A stretch of 64,000 nucleotides of DNA from Sporosarcina koreensis (GCF_000826145.2 NZ_LN651333.1:1-64000), one strand, 5' to 3'; positions 43,315 through 53,235 are shown, numbered from the stretch's first letter. Program-made: numbers and translations. Notes: generated by a model not told the origin, from the sequence alone.

Positions 43315-44807
43315 TGTTCGGTTCCCCCTTTAACGACAGTCACGCTGCCGGCTGTTTTCGCACCGGATAATACGGCACCCGTGGCTTGTTCGTAGTAGCT
43401 GTACTGCTGCATCACATCATGTGTGATCCGTTCTCCCGGGATGACCAATGGGATCCCCGGCGGGTAGATCATCAGCGTATCGGCACTGATCCGGCCGACC
43501 GCTTCCTTTATATGAACTGTTTCGTGCTGTGCGTAGAAAGCATCCCGCGGGGACATCGCAAGGGCCGGTGCCGTTTCTGCAACCGTCCAGTCCGAGCGGA
43601 GCACATACTCCGTCCGGTCCTCGCGTTCAATCTCCTGCAGCGCCGCGACGAGACGGCTGATGGAAGCCTCGGTATCGGCAGCCGTGAGGACCGCCATGAC
43701 CACATAGCCTTCCGCGAGCTCCATCTGTATGCCGTACCGTCGTTTCAATAGTGAGTAAACTTCAAAACCGGTAAGCCCGAGGCCGTTCACCCGGATGACG
43801 AGCTTCGTCCAGTCGTGGGACTGGCCGAACCGGCCTTCCGTGTCCGCGCAGCCGAGCACTTCATAACGGCCGCCCGCTTCGATCGCGTTCACTGCCGCTT
43901 CCGCAATCGGCTGAAGCCGGTGGAATTGTCCGCTGCCGTGCAGCGCCAGTTCCCTTCTGGCTGCGTCAAGTGAACTCATGAGCAGATAGCTCGCACTCGT
44001 CGACTGCAGCATGCCGGTCACTTTCTGCACCCGCTCCGCCGGGATGCGCGCACCCTGCTGCAGCAGCAGCGAGCTCTGTGTCAGCGACCCGCCTGTTTTG
44101 TGCATGCTGGCAGTCACCAGATCGGCTCCTGCTTCGATCGGATCCATCAGACCGTCCACGAAACGCAGATGCGCTCCATGTGCCGCGTCGACCAGCACCG
44201 CAACGCCTGCCGCATGGGCAAGCCGGCAGATCGCGGCCAAGTCCGTCATGGAGCCGAAGTACGTCGGGTAGGTGATCAGCAGTGCTGCCGCCTCCGGATT
44301 TCCGGCAAGCGCAGCGGCCACACTTTCAACAGAAACGCCATGTGAAATGCCGAAGTGTCTGTCCACTTCCGGCTGCATGAACACAGGGACAGCGCCGCTC
44401 AGGATGATGCCATCCATAACGGATTTGTGCGCGTTGCGCGGAACGATCAGCGTCTCGCCCGGCTTACAGGCAGCGAGGATCATTGCGTGGATTCCCGTTG
44501 TCGTACCGTTCACGAGGAAGAATGCATGGTCCGCACCAAATGCCTCCGCCGCGAGCTGCTGTGCGTCCCGGATCACAGATTTCGGATGGCTCAGCAAGTC
44601 GAGTTCCGGCATGGAGTTGACGTCGAGTTTCAGCGCCTGTTCCCCGATCGCCTGCCGGAACGGCGTGTCCTGCGCCCCCATCTTATGGCCGGGCACGTCA
44701 TACGGCACAGCACCGGAGCGGGCATACGCCGTCAATGCCTCCAACAAGGGTGCGTCCTGCTGCGTGATACACGGCCGTCCCTTGACAGTCTCTTGGACGG
44801 ATGTCAT
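43311..44807 (-). CDS. speA: Arginine decarboxylase (PLP, Orn/Lys/Arg family)
   Basis: A 498-aa aspartate-aminotransferase-fold decarboxylase. It shows VPGHKMG near 38-44, LVNGTTTGIHAMI, the PLP-binding Lys237 in TASMHKTGGSLTQSS, and YPPGIPLVIPGE near the end. In this operon, with agmatinase at the end, arginine is the expected substrate. Its ATG at 44807 shares a base with the metK stop (TGATG). Confidence 0.92.
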   Translation of the reverse strand: MTSVQETVKGRPCITQQDAPLLEALTAYARSGAVPYDVPGHKMGAQDTPFRQAIGEQALKLDVNSMPELDLLSHPKSVIRDAQQLAAEAFGADHAFFLVNGTTTGIHAMILAACKPGETLIVPRNAHKSVMDGIILSGAVPVFMQPEVDRHFGISHGVSVESVAAALAGNPEAAALLITYPTYFGSMTDLAAICRLAHAAGVAVLVDAAHGAHLRFVDGLMDPIEAGADLVTASMHKTGGSLTQSSLLLQQGARIPAERVQKVTGMLQSTSASYLLMSSLDAARRELALHGSGQFHRLQPIAEAAVNAIEAGGRYEVLGCADTEGRFGQSHDWTKLVIRVNGLGLTGFEVYSLLKRRYGIQMELAEGYVVMAVLTAADTEASISRLVAALQEIEREDRTEYVLRSDWTVAETAPALAMSPRDAFYAQHETVHIKEAVGRISADTLMIYPPGIPLVIPGERITHDVMQQYSYYEQATGAVLSGAKTAGSVTVVKGGTEQ

Positions 44808-45988
44808 CAGCACCCGGCTCCGACTGCACCGAAGACCGATTGCATCAGTGCTTCCGCCTTGTCCTTACGCTCCCAAGGCAGATCGAGTTCCGTGCGTCCG
44901 AAATGGCCGTAAGCCGCCGTCGCCTGATAACGCGGTGTCCGGAGATCGAGCATGCTGATGATGCCTGCAGGCGTCAGATTGAAGACTTCCCGCACCGCAC
45001 GCAGCAGTTCCGCATCCGGCGCTTTGCCTGTACCGAACGTATCGATTGCGATGCTGATCGGCTCACTCACGCCGATTGCATACGACAGCTGGATCTCACA
45101 CTTGTTCGCAAGTCCTGCCGCTACGATATTTTTCGCGACATAGCGCGCCGCATAGGCCGCTGATCGGTCGACTTTCGTGCAGTCTTTCCCGGAGAATGCA
45201 CCGCCGCCGTGGCGTGCTGCCCCGCCGTATGTGTCAACGATGATCTTGCGTCCTGTCAAGCCTGCATCCCCGTGAGGGCCTCCCGTGACAAACCGTCCTG
45301 TCGGATTGATGAGGACACGGTACTCACCACTCAAACCGAACTCAGCCACTGTCTGTCCGATGATCTCCTCTTTCACATAGGCTTCGAATGCTTCCTTGTC
45401 GAAGTCCCCGTCGTGCTGGATGGACATGAGGATCGTATGGATTTTCGGCGTTTCTTCCGCTGTGTAGTCAATCGTCACTTGGGATTTCATATCCGGACGC
45501 GCCCAGCGGAACTGGCCGTTCTTCCGGAGGACCGATGCTTTTCTGACGAGCGCATGCGCCAGTTCGATTGCAAGCGGCATACTGCTGTCCGTCTCGTCCG
45601 TAGCGAACCCGAACATGATGCCCTGGTCGCCCGCTCCGATTTCCTTCGTGTCGCTGGACGTGTCGACCCCCATCGCGATGTCCGGTGACTGCGTGTGCAC
45701 GAGCACCTGCACATTGCATGAACTGCCGTCGATGCCGAGTTCGTCATTTGTATAACCGATGTCCAGCAGTGTGCGCCGGGCAATCCCTTCTATATCCAAA
45801 ACGGCGTTCGTCGTGATTTCCCCGCCGACGATGACCGTGTTTGTCGTTGTGAACACTTCGCAGGCCACCCGTGAAAACGGATCTTGTGCAAGCGCCGCAT
45901 CCAGTACCGCATCTGAGATCTGGTCTGCAATTTTGTCAGGATGCCCTTCCGACACCGACTCCGATGTAAATAAAATCTGTTCAGCCAT
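44807..45988 (-). CDS. metK: S-adenosylmethionine synthetase
   Basis: Makes SAM from methionine and ATP. The 393-aa sequence has [35 protein letters not shown], and [27 protein letters not shown]. First gene of the polyamine operon, so SAM supply and its use by SpeD are produced together. In Bacilli metK is commonly under an S-box; here the leader is different (see 46083-46200). Confidence 0.97.
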   Translation of the reverse strand: MAEQILFTSESVSEGHPDKIADQISDAVLDAALAQDPFSRVACEVFTTTNTVIVGGEITTNAVLDIEGIARRTLLDIGYTNDELGIDGSSCNVQVLVHTQSPDIAMGVDTSSDTKEIGAGDQGIMFGFATDETDSSMPLAIELAHALVRKASVLRKNGQFRWARPDMKSQVTIDYTAEETPKIHTILMSIQHDGDFDKEAFEAYVKEEIIGQTVAEFGLSGEYRVLINPTGRFVTGGPHGDAGLTGRKIIVDTYGGAARHGGGAFSGKDCTKVDRSAAYAARYVAKNIVAAGLANKCEIQLSYAIGVSEPISIAIDTFGTGKAPDAELLRAVREVFNLTPAGIISMLDLRTPRYQATAAYGHFGRTELDLPWERKDKAEALMQSVFGAVGAGC

Positions 45989-46026
45989 TGTTATCCGCTC
46001 CTTACAAAAAATGTGTTTTGGAGCAC

Positions 46027-46060
46027 AAAAAAAGCTCTCCCTACAACCTAAGGAAAGCTT
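46027..46060 (-). terminator. Leader terminator ahead of metK
   Basis: The minus strand has AAGCTTTCCTT pairing (with G-U pairs) to AGGGAGAGCTT, followed by TTTTTTT. It lies about 40 nt before the metK start and must be bypassed for the operon to be expressed. Confidence 0.88.
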
Positions 46061-46082
46061 CGATCTGCATCAGCTGCTTATC

Positions 46083-46200
46083 CTCTTATTGTTCACAGCC
46101 CTTTAACGGAACTGCGCTCAGGTTGGGCGCCCTGCCCGGCGTTTCCGGACAGATTTGCCACCGCATCGTCGACCCCTCGTCTCCGCGGCTACTAATAAGA
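46083..46200 (-). promoter_or_regulatory. Structured leader of metK-spe operon, riboswitch candidate
   Basis: Minus strand: a closing stem CTTATT/AATAAG; inside it a stem around GCCGCGG...GCGGTGGC, a hairpin CTGTCCGG/CCGGGCAG (46145-46152 with 46132-46139), a GCGC/GCGC hairpin and GTTC/GAAC. It lies between the promoter and the terminator. Overall order and the CGATG...GCAA string recall SAM-I, but the invariant GAGGGA, GCAACC and GGTGCTAA strings are absent. I do not assign it to a class. No gene is seen in 45989-46416. Confidence 0.6.
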
Positions 46201-46224
46201 ATGACTTTATTTATGCTGAAAACA

Positions 46225-46253
46225 ATGGTAAACGATTATTTTTTCAATGTCAA
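46225..46253 (-). promoter_or_regulatory. Promoter of the metK-spe operon
   Basis: Minus strand -35 TTGACA (46248-46253), 17 bp, -10 TACCAT (46225-46230). The transcript would start about 18 nt before the structured leader. Confidence 0.75.
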
Positions 46254-46416
46254 TCGATTTACGAAATTAATTTCTCTCTTTTTCTTCAAATGGGTTTCTT
46301 ACTGAAAACATTCACTCGCCTTTCACCCTGCATGGCTCGTATGGACATTGTCCTCCCTGATTGCTAGACTGGGAAAAGCGATTTGCAGACTATATGAAAA
46401 AGGGGATATTTCCGTT

Positions 46417-46857
46417 ATGAAGCTCATTTTGATGATTTCCGCATTCCCGCTGACCATCGTGATTGTCGGGATTGCAGGAATCATTTTGTACAAAAAGACA
46501 TTGCGCCAAAAAGGCTGGTTCAATGGCCTGGCGCTGCAATTCGAGTCCACCGGCTGCCCGCATAAGAAGACGATCCCTTATGCCGAAACATCCGGTCTGT
46601 CCTTCAAGCGGAGGGAACGCCGCACGGAGAAAACCGTGTTCAATAAGTACGAGGTCACGAAAGAAGTGACCTTTCGGCTCCGCTGCGAGGAGTGCGGGAA
46701 AAAGCGGAATTTCCATATGATCGAACCACCTGAAACGAAAGCGTATGAAAAACACCGGATGATCTATATTTTCGGTACGTTCGCCGCTATCTTCGTTATT
46801 TACGGTGTCCTCGTTGCACCGATTCTGACATTCATCACAAAAGTCTTCAATCTTTGA
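46417..46857 (+). CDS. Uncharacterised membrane protein with Cys pairs
   Basis: A 146-aa protein, not recognised. It has a membrane segment at about 2-25, a soluble middle and a second membrane segment at about 115-138. The middle has one Cys in STGCPHKK and a pair in LRCEECGKK, which might bind zinc. The ATG at 46417 follows AAAGGGGATA. Its 3' end overlaps the convergent neighbour by 11 bases. Confidence 0.7.
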   Translation: MKLILMISAFPLTIVIVGIAGIILYKKTLRQKGWFNGLALQFESTGCPHKKTIPYAETSGLSFKRRERRTEKTVFNKYEVTKEVTFRLRCEECGKKRNFHMIEPPETKAYEKHRMIYIFGTFAAIFVIYGVLVAPILTFITKVFNL

Positions 46858-47290
46858 CGAAAAAGGAAAATCCCATCGCTGTCGCGATTCCGAAAACAAG
46901 TGACCAGAACGCGATGCTGGCCGCCATCCAGAGAATCGTCTTCCGCTTGGACGCGCCGAACAGCAAGGCGAAAAAAGCCGCTATATGCGTACCGATCAGA
47001 ATCGGCCCAGCGAGCGAAAGTCCTGCCACCCCGTATTTGTCCATGATCTTCCGGCCGCGCAGCTGCCGTTTGGATGGGCCGTCCCCTTCTTCCCCTTTCC
47101 GGCGTCTGTACCACTGTTCGATCCGCTGATACAGCAGGATCAGCAGCAGCACCGTGAGCAGGTTCCCTGCAAACGCGAGCAGAATCACCCAGAACGGCGA
47201 CAAGCCACGGATGATGCCCGCCGGGATGACGATCGCAATCTCGAGCGCCGGCACCGCCGCACCGAGAAAGACCAGTATGTATTCGAGCAT
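46847..47290 (-). CDS. Small multidrug export family protein (PF06695)
   Basis: A 147-aa membrane protein with about four helices. Segments typical of the family are LGAAVPALEIAIVIPAGI near the start and IPTHIAA-like GTHIAAFFALLFG in the second half. The ATG at 47290 follows AGGAGGAA. Transport function is assumed from the family name rather than shown. Confidence 0.75.
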   Translation of the reverse strand: MLEYILVFLGAAVPALEIAIVIPAGIIRGLSPFWVILLAFAGNLLTVLLLILLYQRIEQWYRRRKGEEGDGPSKRQLRGRKIMDKYGVAGLSLAGPILIGTHIAAFFALLFGASKRKTILWMAASIAFWSLVFGIATAMGFSFFVKD

Positions 47291-47363
47291 GACAGTTCCT
47301 CCTATCATTTTCTGCACAGAAACAGATGCCAGCCCGACCAGCGGCTCTGGCATCCTTCTTCAA

Positions 47364-48275
47364 TCATTCCCCTGTAAACAGCACAGCCCCATACGTCTCC
47401 AGCACGTATCGCGGCACGAAGCAGCGGACAGTGACGAGCGGATCGACGACCTGGCTCACCTGCACCTGCCCGACTGCACTGAGCAGCATCGTCACATCGG
47501 CCAGACTCAAGCCTGTCCGGTCTGCAAGCAGATCCGCAGTCTCTTCCACGGCTGTCTTCACTGCCTCATCGAGTGTATTGGCGGAGACAAGATACGTAAA
47601 GCCGCTCTCGTTTTCAAGCAGCGGATGGCGGATCTCCGTCTGTTTCACGACATCTAGCGTAACCGTGGCGCGGCCCGGCACTTCAATGCCCGATACGCAG
47701 ACTTCCCCGTCGCCCATCGCCGCATGGAAGTCGCCGAGTGCGAACAGCGCGCCTTGCGCGGAAACTGGAAAGTACAGGACTGCGCCTTCCGTGATCAGTT
47801 TCGTATCCATGTTGCCGCCGTGAGATCCCGGTGTTCCGCAGGAGACTGGATCACCTGCAGGCGCTACGCCGATCACACCGATCATCGGATTGAGCGGAAG
47901 CGACAGTTTGTCGTTGAATTTCGCCCGGTTGTTTTCGATCGGAATGATCTTCGATTCGAGTTCCGTCAGCCGATGGCCCATCACGCCGAGATCTGGACCA
48001 GTCGCCATGACACCCTGATTCCCGATCTCGAGCTTCTTGATGGTCACTTTCAGGACATCACCAGGTTCTGCGCCATTCACGTAGATAGGACCGGTCGCAG
48101 GATTGATGGCATCCCAGTCGATGCCGCTGATCTTCGTCTCCGGTGACTGCACCTGGTCTTTGAAGCAGTCATACGTTTCGATTTCAATGGTCGTGCCGGC
48201 GTCCACTTTTTTCACCGGCTGATGTTCGCTGCTGAACGCATAGATTACGTCTTTCTTCGACAGTGTCTCGCTCAA
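47364..48275 (-). CDS. Acetamidase/formamidase family protein
   Basis: A 303-aa amidase of PF03069 that would release ammonia from acetamide or formamide. It shows VNGAEPGDVLKVTI, GTPGSHGGNMDTK and ALGDFHAAMGDGEVCVSGIEVP. Free ammonia from such enzymes could feed synthetases lacking a glutaminase; this is speculation. Single gene. Confidence 0.92.
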   Translation of the reverse strand: MSETLSKKDVIYAFSSEHQPVKKVDAGTTIEIETYDCFKDQVQSPETKISGIDWDAINPATGPIYVNGAEPGDVLKVTIKKLEIGNQGVMATGPDLGVMGHRLTELESKIIPIENNRAKFNDKLSLPLNPMIGVIGVAPAGDPVSCGTPGSHGGNMDTKLITEGAVLYFPVSAQGALFALGDFHAAMGDGEVCVSGIEVPGRATVTLDVVKQTEIRHPLLENESGFTYLVSANTLDEAVKTAVEETADLLADRTGLSLADVTMLLSAVGQVQVSQVVDPLVTVRCFVPRYVLETYGAVLFTGE

Positions 48276-48350
48276 TCTCCATCATCCTTCCATTTGGTTT
48301 TATCCATTCTAGCAAGTTGGTGCGCAAAATGCGAATCGCATGGAATTGAA

Positions 48351-48376
48351 GAAAAACAGCAGGGGGCCCCTGCTGC
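48351..48376 (-). terminator. Intrinsic terminator after osmC-like gene
   Basis: The minus strand has CAGCAGGGG and CCCCCTGCTG arms followed by TTTTTCTTC. Confidence 0.85.
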
Positions 48377-48380
48377 CGTG

Positions 48381-48821
48381 TTACTTGATATTGGGTTCCA
48401 CTTCGACTTCGACGTTGCCTTTGATGGCTTTCGAAATCATGCAGTTCTTCTCCGCCTGCATGACGAGCACGTTCAGTTTCTCGTAATCGGATTCCGACGC
48501 GCCAGATTGCAGCGACACTTTCGGCCGATGCACGATTTTCTTATACGTATAGATGCCGCGTGTCACATCAACGGATCCGACCGACTCAAGCGACAGCTCC
48601 GCAAGCGGCAGATGGGTCCGCTCGATCATTGCAGCAAGCGTGATCAGGTAGCAGGTCGCTGCCGCCCCCAGCAGCATCTCGTCCGGATTGGTGCCGACGT
48701 TCGGCCCTTCCATCGCGGACGGGATCGAGATCTTCGTCTTCAAGTTGCCCGCTTCGATATAACCTGCACTGTTCCGGCCGCCGGGCCAGACAGCTGTCAG
48801 GTGAAATTCATGTTCTGCCAT
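48381..48821 (-). CDS. OsmC-family protein
   Basis: A 146-aa OsmC/Ohr-fold protein: NVGTNPDEMLLGAAATCYLITLAAMIE carries the family's first conserved Cys, and QAEKNCMISKAIKGNVEV the second. Such proteins reduce organic hydroperoxides or hold small thiol-reactive ligands. The ATG at 48821 begins AEHEFHLTAVW. Confidence 0.88.
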   Translation of the reverse strand: MAEHEFHLTAVWPGGRNSAGYIEAGNLKTKISIPSAMEGPNVGTNPDEMLLGAAATCYLITLAAMIERTHLPLAELSLESVGSVDVTRGIYTYKKIVHRPKVSLQSGASESDYEKLNVLVMQAEKNCMISKAIKGNVEVEVEPNIK

Positions 48822-48964
48822 TTACAACCCCTCTTTCTGAATCATCGTCTGTTTCAGACCTGTCCGGTCACACCCCGTATGTACCCGCTGCGCGCGGTTT
48901 CTACTCATGCAGGAAGGGAATAGGGGACGTAGCATAATGAATATTTCTGAAGGAGGAACTGCCC

Positions 48965-50590
48965 ATGAAAAACACTGCCTGGTACCGTATCATCCGCATC
49001 GTGACGATGGCTGTCACGTTCTTCATTCAGGTGAACCGGTTTCAGCGCCGCCACCGCGGCCGGTTCACGCCGGATGTGCAAGAGCAATGGGAACGGCTCG
49101 TCACGAAACAGGCCAGGGCCTATAAACGGACCGCGCTCGATCTCGGCGGTCTGATGATCAAACTCGGGCAGTTCCTCGCTGCGCGGGCGGACATCATGCC
49201 GCCTTCGTTCCTGGAAGAGTTGGAAGGGCTGACCGACCAGGTGACACCGGTCCCTTCCGAAGACGCCATGGCCCTGCTCGATGCGGAATGGGGACGCGAT
49301 CACCGGGAGCTGTTGAGTGACGTCAGCAGCGCACCGGTCGCGTCTGCGTCGATCGGTGAAGTGTACAAGGCGAAGCTGCTGGACGGCAGTGAGGTCGCCA
49401 TCAAAATCCAGCGGCCGAATATCGAGCGGATCCTCGCGGCCGATTTCAAAGCGGTCAAGATCGTCATCTGGCTCGCGAAACGGTTCACCGCATTCACGAA
49501 ACAGATCGACTTCGACCTGCTGTATGTCGAAATGACCGACGTCATCGGTGCTGAGCTGAACTTCATCCAGGAGATGAAGAACGGCCGTATCTTCGCCGCG
49601 CGCTTCCCTGATATGGAAGGTGTCCGCTTCCCGGTGTACTTCGATGACTATACGACGCGCCGGGTGCTGGTCATGGAATGGATCGAAGGCGTGCGGATCA
49701 CGGACACCGCCTATCTCGAGGAGCACGGCATCGACAGGCGGGAGCTCGCCGAGCGGCTGTTCCTGCTGTTCCTCGAACAGATCCTCGAAGGCGGCCAGTT
49801 CCACGCCGATCCGCACAGCGGCAACCTGATGGTGCAGGCAGACGGCACGCTCGTCCTGCTAGACTTCGGCATGGTCGTCACGATCTCGCCGGAGGAGGCC
49901 GATTCGATGTTCCTGATCATCGAAGGGGTCATCTTCAATCAGTACGACAGGGTGCTGGACGGGCTGGAGCAGCTCCATTTCCTGCTGCCGGATGCTGATC
50001 GGACCGTGTTGGCGGGCGCGATTGCACGTGTCATGAAAGCGTATGAATCGGATGAACTGAACGACATGAACGGTTTCGTCGTCGAACGGCTGCTCGAGGA
50101 TCTGATGGGCATCGTACGGACGCAGCCCGTGCAGATGCCCGCCCAGTTCGCCTTCCTCGGCCGGGCGGTGTCCGTCTTCGTCGGCGTCCTGCACATCCTC
50201 GATCTCGACGTCGACCTGCTCGGCATCGGCAAGGAGCGCGTCGTCGAATGGGCGCGCCGCAAGTCGGGGTTCGGCGGCCCGGACGGCTTCGATTGGAAAT
50301 CACTTCGTGCGGCAGGCTTGTCCGCTGCCGGGCAGCTGCGTGCGCTTCCCGGCAGGATCGACGCGTACCTGGACGAGCCCCGTCGCCTCCGGGAATACAC
50401 CGAGCGCCGGGATGCCGTCCGGGCGAAGCAGGACGTCCGGCTGCAGAGCCGCGCATTCGCCGGTGTCTTCGGCGCCGTGTCCCTCGGGGCCGCATTTGTG
50501 GCCGTATTTACGGAACACCTGCCGCTGCTGCTGGCCTCGTGCGGCGTCCTGCTGCTGAGTCTGTGGGTATTCAACGTGAAAGGGAAATGA
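48965..50590 (+). CDS. ABC1/AarF/UbiB-family atypical kinase
   Basis: A 541-aa membrane-associated kinase-like ATPase. The KxGQ extension is MIKLGQFLAARAD, the Ala-rich loop is APVASASIGEVYKA, the ATP Lys is in VAIKIQRP, the catalytic segment is QFHADPHSGNLM, then LLDFGMV. Two membrane helices lie at the C-terminus (about 490-535). Family members support isoprenoid-quinone or lipid metabolism. The ATG at 48965 follows GAAGGAGG. Confidence 0.92.
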   Translation: MKNTAWYRIIRIVTMAVTFFIQVNRFQRRHRGRFTPDVQEQWERLVTKQARAYKRTALDLGGLMIKLGQFLAARADIMPPSFLEELEGLTDQVTPVPSEDAMALLDAEWGRDHRELLSDVSSAPVASASIGEVYKAKLLDGSEVAIKIQRPNIERILAADFKAVKIVIWLAKRFTAFTKQIDFDLLYVEMTDVIGAELNFIQEMKNGRIFAARFPDMEGVRFPVYFDDYTTRRVLVMEWIEGVRITDTAYLEEHGIDRRELAERLFLLFLEQILEGGQFHADPHSGNLMVQADGTLVLLDFGMVVTISPEEADSMFLIIEGVIFNQYDRVLDGLEQLHFLLPDADRTVLAGAIARVMKAYESDELNDMNGFVVERLLEDLMGIVRTQPVQMPAQFAFLGRAVSVFVGVLHILDLDVDLLGIGKERVVEWARRKSGFGGPDGFDWKSLRAAGLSAAGQLRALPGRIDAYLDEPRRLREYTERRDAVRAKQDVRLQSRAFAGVFGAVSLGAAFVAVFTEHLPLLLASCGVLLLSLWVFNVKGK

Positions 50591-50685
50591 CCGAGGGCAG
50601 TCCTATTATAGAACCCCCCTCAAACCCATCAGCCGCCAGGGTGCAAGAATGATATGGAAGGGAGGACCACGGGTATGCATACAAA

Positions 50686-50713
50686 AACAGGCCATCCCTC
50701 TAAATGGATGGCC
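50686..50713 (-). terminator. Intrinsic terminator after yfmS-like gene
   Basis: The minus strand has GGCCATCCATTTAGAGGGATGGCC followed in part by TGTTTTTG; the arms are GGCCATCC and GGATGGCC. Confidence 0.85.
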
Positions 50714-50720
50714 CTGCTGT

Positions 50721-51572
50721 TTATGAATCCGCCAGTGAGGAGTGAGCCATCTCAGATAACTTGGCTGCACTCTTGCTGATTTCTTGGACTGTAGCTGAAA
50801 TTTCCTGGATGGCGGCTGCTTGACTCGATGTGAATTCGTTGATGTCACTGAAGGACTTGTGCAAGTGACTGATGGACGCAGTGATGGATTTTGTCACTTG
50901 ATCGATCTGTCCAACATTCTCTTTCGAGTTCGTTGCGAGCTTCCTGATTTCGTCCGCTACGACGGAAAATCCCTTTCCGTGCTCGCCTGCCCGTGCAGAC
51001 TCGATGGCGGCATTGAGACCGAGCAGGTTGCTCTGGTCCGACAAGCCGCGGACCACTGTGGAAATCTTCCCGATTTCTTCAGCATCCCCGCTCACTTCAT
51101 CCAGAACGGAGGTGGTCGAGTCGACTTGTTCGGCTAAACCGGCTACCGACTTGGCAATTTCCTCTAGGGACGCTGCAGTTTCTTCCACTATTGCGGAGAG
51201 ACTTTCCGCCACTTCGAACAAGTTATTCGATCTCTCCATACTGGTTCCGATGCCGACACCGCCAATCACTTGCCCCCTCTCATCATGCAGGGGGATGGCG
51301 CGGGCATTCAACGGAAAACCGAAGATCTCCTTCGGAACCATTTCCGAACGATCCTCATTATACTTCTGCGCCGCCGTGATAATATCCCCAGGGGCGAGGG
51401 GATCTCCCGGTTTCACGCCCAAAGAGAACGTCTCCCCCGGGACATTGACAAGCAACTTCTCCGTATCGTAGACCCCTATGGTCATGTCATCTTGCAAGAG
51501 ACGTTTCAGGTAAGGGGCAATGGTGACAAAAGCCTGCAGTATTTCATGGTTGGTTTTGATGTCTGTTCTCAT
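50721..51572 (-). CDS. yfmS: Soluble chemotaxis receptor, YfmS-like
   Basis: A 283-aa cytoplasmic receptor without membrane helices. The N-terminal 110 residues form a PAS/Cache-like sensor ([30 protein letters not shown]); the rest is an MCP signalling helix pair with the tip [21 protein letters not shown]. It matches B. subtilis YfmS in size and in standing next to yfmT. ATG at 51572 follows AAGGAG. Confidence 0.9.
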   Translation of the reverse strand: MRTDIKTNHEILQAFVTIAPYLKRLLQDDMTIGVYDTEKLLVNVPGETFSLGVKPGDPLAPGDIITAAQKYNEDRSEMVPKEIFGFPLNARAIPLHDERGQVIGGVGIGTSMERSNNLFEVAESLSAIVEETAASLEEIAKSVAGLAEQVDSTTSVLDEVSGDAEEIGKISTVVRGLSDQSNLLGLNAAIESARAGEHGKGFSVVADEIRKLATNSKENVGQIDQVTKSITASISHLHKSFSDINEFTSSQAAAIQEISATVQEISKSAAKLSEMAHSSLADS

Positions 51573-51584
51573 AACATCCACTCC

Positions 51585-53042
51585 TTAGTAAGGGAATTGC
51601 CGCTGCCCGTAATTTACTGAAATCCATTTCAATGTCGTGAATTCGTCCAGACTCCATTGACCATTCAGCCGGCCAATCCCGGATTGGTTCTCGCCGCCGA
51701 ATGCTACGATCGGTTCATCGTTGATGGTCACATCATTGACATGGATCATACCTGTATGGATCTGCTTCGCCATTTGGACTCCTTCTTCGACAGAAGATGT
51801 ATGGATGGCACCGCTCAACCCGAAGCGTGTATCGTTCGCAAGCGCGATGGCGTCCTCTTTCGTATCGAACGGGATGACCGAAACGACCGGTCCGAACAGT
51901 TCCTCAGTAGCCGCAGGCATGTCCGCTGTGACATCACACAGGATGGTCGGTTCCACAAGGGTCCCTTCGATCGTCCCGCTCAGCGCCAGCGTCGCTCCAA
52001 GTTCCACACTATCTTGGATAATGGCGGCAAGGCCTTCCGCCTGGCGCACGTTGATGACAGGACCAATCACCGTTTCAGGATCCCGCGGGTCCCCGCTCTT
52101 TAACCCTGACACCTTGGCCACAAACTTTTCCATGAATGGTTCGTAGATGGACCGCTGCACCAGGATCCGGTTGGCCGACATGCAGATCTGCCCTTGGTGT
52201 GTAAAACGGCTGAATGTCGCCGCTTGGACAGCGTATTCCAGATCTGCATCCTCCAAGACGATGAACGCACTGTTGCCGCCAAGTTCCAGCAATGGCTTCT
52301 TGAAGTTCTTGATGGCCATTTGACCAATATGACTCCCTACTTTCGTAGACCCTGTGAAAGAGATGATCCTGGGAATCGGGTGCTCGACAAAGGTATCACC
52401 GATTTCACTTATATCCGCAATGACGACATTCAAGAGTCCTTCCGGAACTCCAGCCTCCTCAAAGATTTTGGCTATCAACGTTCCACCGCTGACGGGAGTT
52501 TGCTCGTGGGGTTTCAGCACAACACCGTTGCCGGCGCCCAGTGCAGGAGCGACCGATTTCATGGACAGGAAGAACGGGAAGTTGAACGGGCTGATGACTC
52601 CTACGACACCCGCTGGAATGCGGTACAGCCGGTTCTCTTTGAAGTCTTCCACGGAAGGGAGGATCTTCCCTTCCATCCGGAGAGGGAAGGTCGCTGCTTC
52701 TTTGATCATATTTTTGACGAGTCCGATTTCAAACGCTGCTTTTAAACGTGTTCCGCCAAGTTCCTCTATGATGAGAGCTGTAATCTCCTCTTCATGTTGC
52801 TCAATATAGGAAACCGCCCTTTCAAGTACATCCCTCTTTTGATATGGATTCACCGATGCCCATCGCTTCTGAGCCTCCGCTGCCGCTGTGTAAGCTTCAT
52901 GGATATCCTCTTTAGAAGCTCCCCGGTTGACTGCGAGCTGTGCTTGGTTGAATGGATTGCGATTCACCATCTCAGTGGTTCCGCGTCCATCCCGCCACTC
53001 TCCCGCAATGTATTGCTGACTTAGTTCTTGTACAAGTGTCAT
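51585..53042 (-). CDS. yfmT: Aldehyde dehydrogenase, YfmT-like (aromatic aldehyde)
   Basis: A 485-aa NAD(P)-dependent aldehyde dehydrogenase. VVGVISPFNFPFFLS, FTGSTKVG, the general base in LLELGGNSAF and the catalytic Cys in HQGQICMSANR are present. The pairing with a YfmS-type receptor matches B. subtilis, where YfmT is described as a vanillin/benzaldehyde dehydrogenase. The operon could couple movement towards, and oxidation of, aromatic aldehydes. Confidence 0.92.
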   Translation of the reverse strand: MTLVQELSQQYIAGEWRDGRGTTEMVNRNPFNQAQLAVNRGASKEDIHEAYTAAAEAQKRWASVNPYQKRDVLERAVSYIEQHEEEITALIIEELGGTRLKAAFEIGLVKNMIKEAATFPLRMEGKILPSVEDFKENRLYRIPAGVVGVISPFNFPFFLSMKSVAPALGAGNGVVLKPHEQTPVSGGTLIAKIFEEAGVPEGLLNVVIADISEIGDTFVEHPIPRIISFTGSTKVGSHIGQMAIKNFKKPLLELGGNSAFIVLEDADLEYAVQAATFSRFTHQGQICMSANRILVQRSIYEPFMEKFVAKVSGLKSGDPRDPETVIGPVINVRQAEGLAAIIQDSVELGATLALSGTIEGTLVEPTILCDVTADMPAATEELFGPVVSVIPFDTKEDAIALANDTRFGLSGAIHTSSVEEGVQMAKQIHTGMIHVNDVTINDEPIVAFGGENQSGIGRLNGQWSLDEFTTLKWISVNYGQRQFPY

Positions 53043-53205
53043 GTCAAAACTCCCTCTATTTTCATTATCACCTATATGTATATCGACCCATCATCGGATA
53101 AAATTAGTAATATCTTCACTTTTTTTTCAAAGAGTCGTCCCAGGCACCTCTTTCCCATGCTTCCGGCTCCTGACACCGGAACGGATGCTGCTGTTCCTGC
53201 ATGTG

Positions 53206-53234
53206 AAAAACCGGCCGCCCGAGGGCGTGCCGGT
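53206..53234 (-). terminator. Intrinsic terminator after the histidine phosphatase
   Basis: The minus strand has ACCGGCACGCCC and GGGCGGCCGGT arms, then TTTTTCAC. The arms pair imperfectly. Confidence 0.75.
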
Positions 53235-53235
53235 C

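Noticed and set aside
46083..46200. Canonical S-box for metK
   Set aside because: GAGGGA, GCAACC and GGTGCTAA strings are missing; compare the true S-box at 11646-11756. Kept only as an unassigned candidate.
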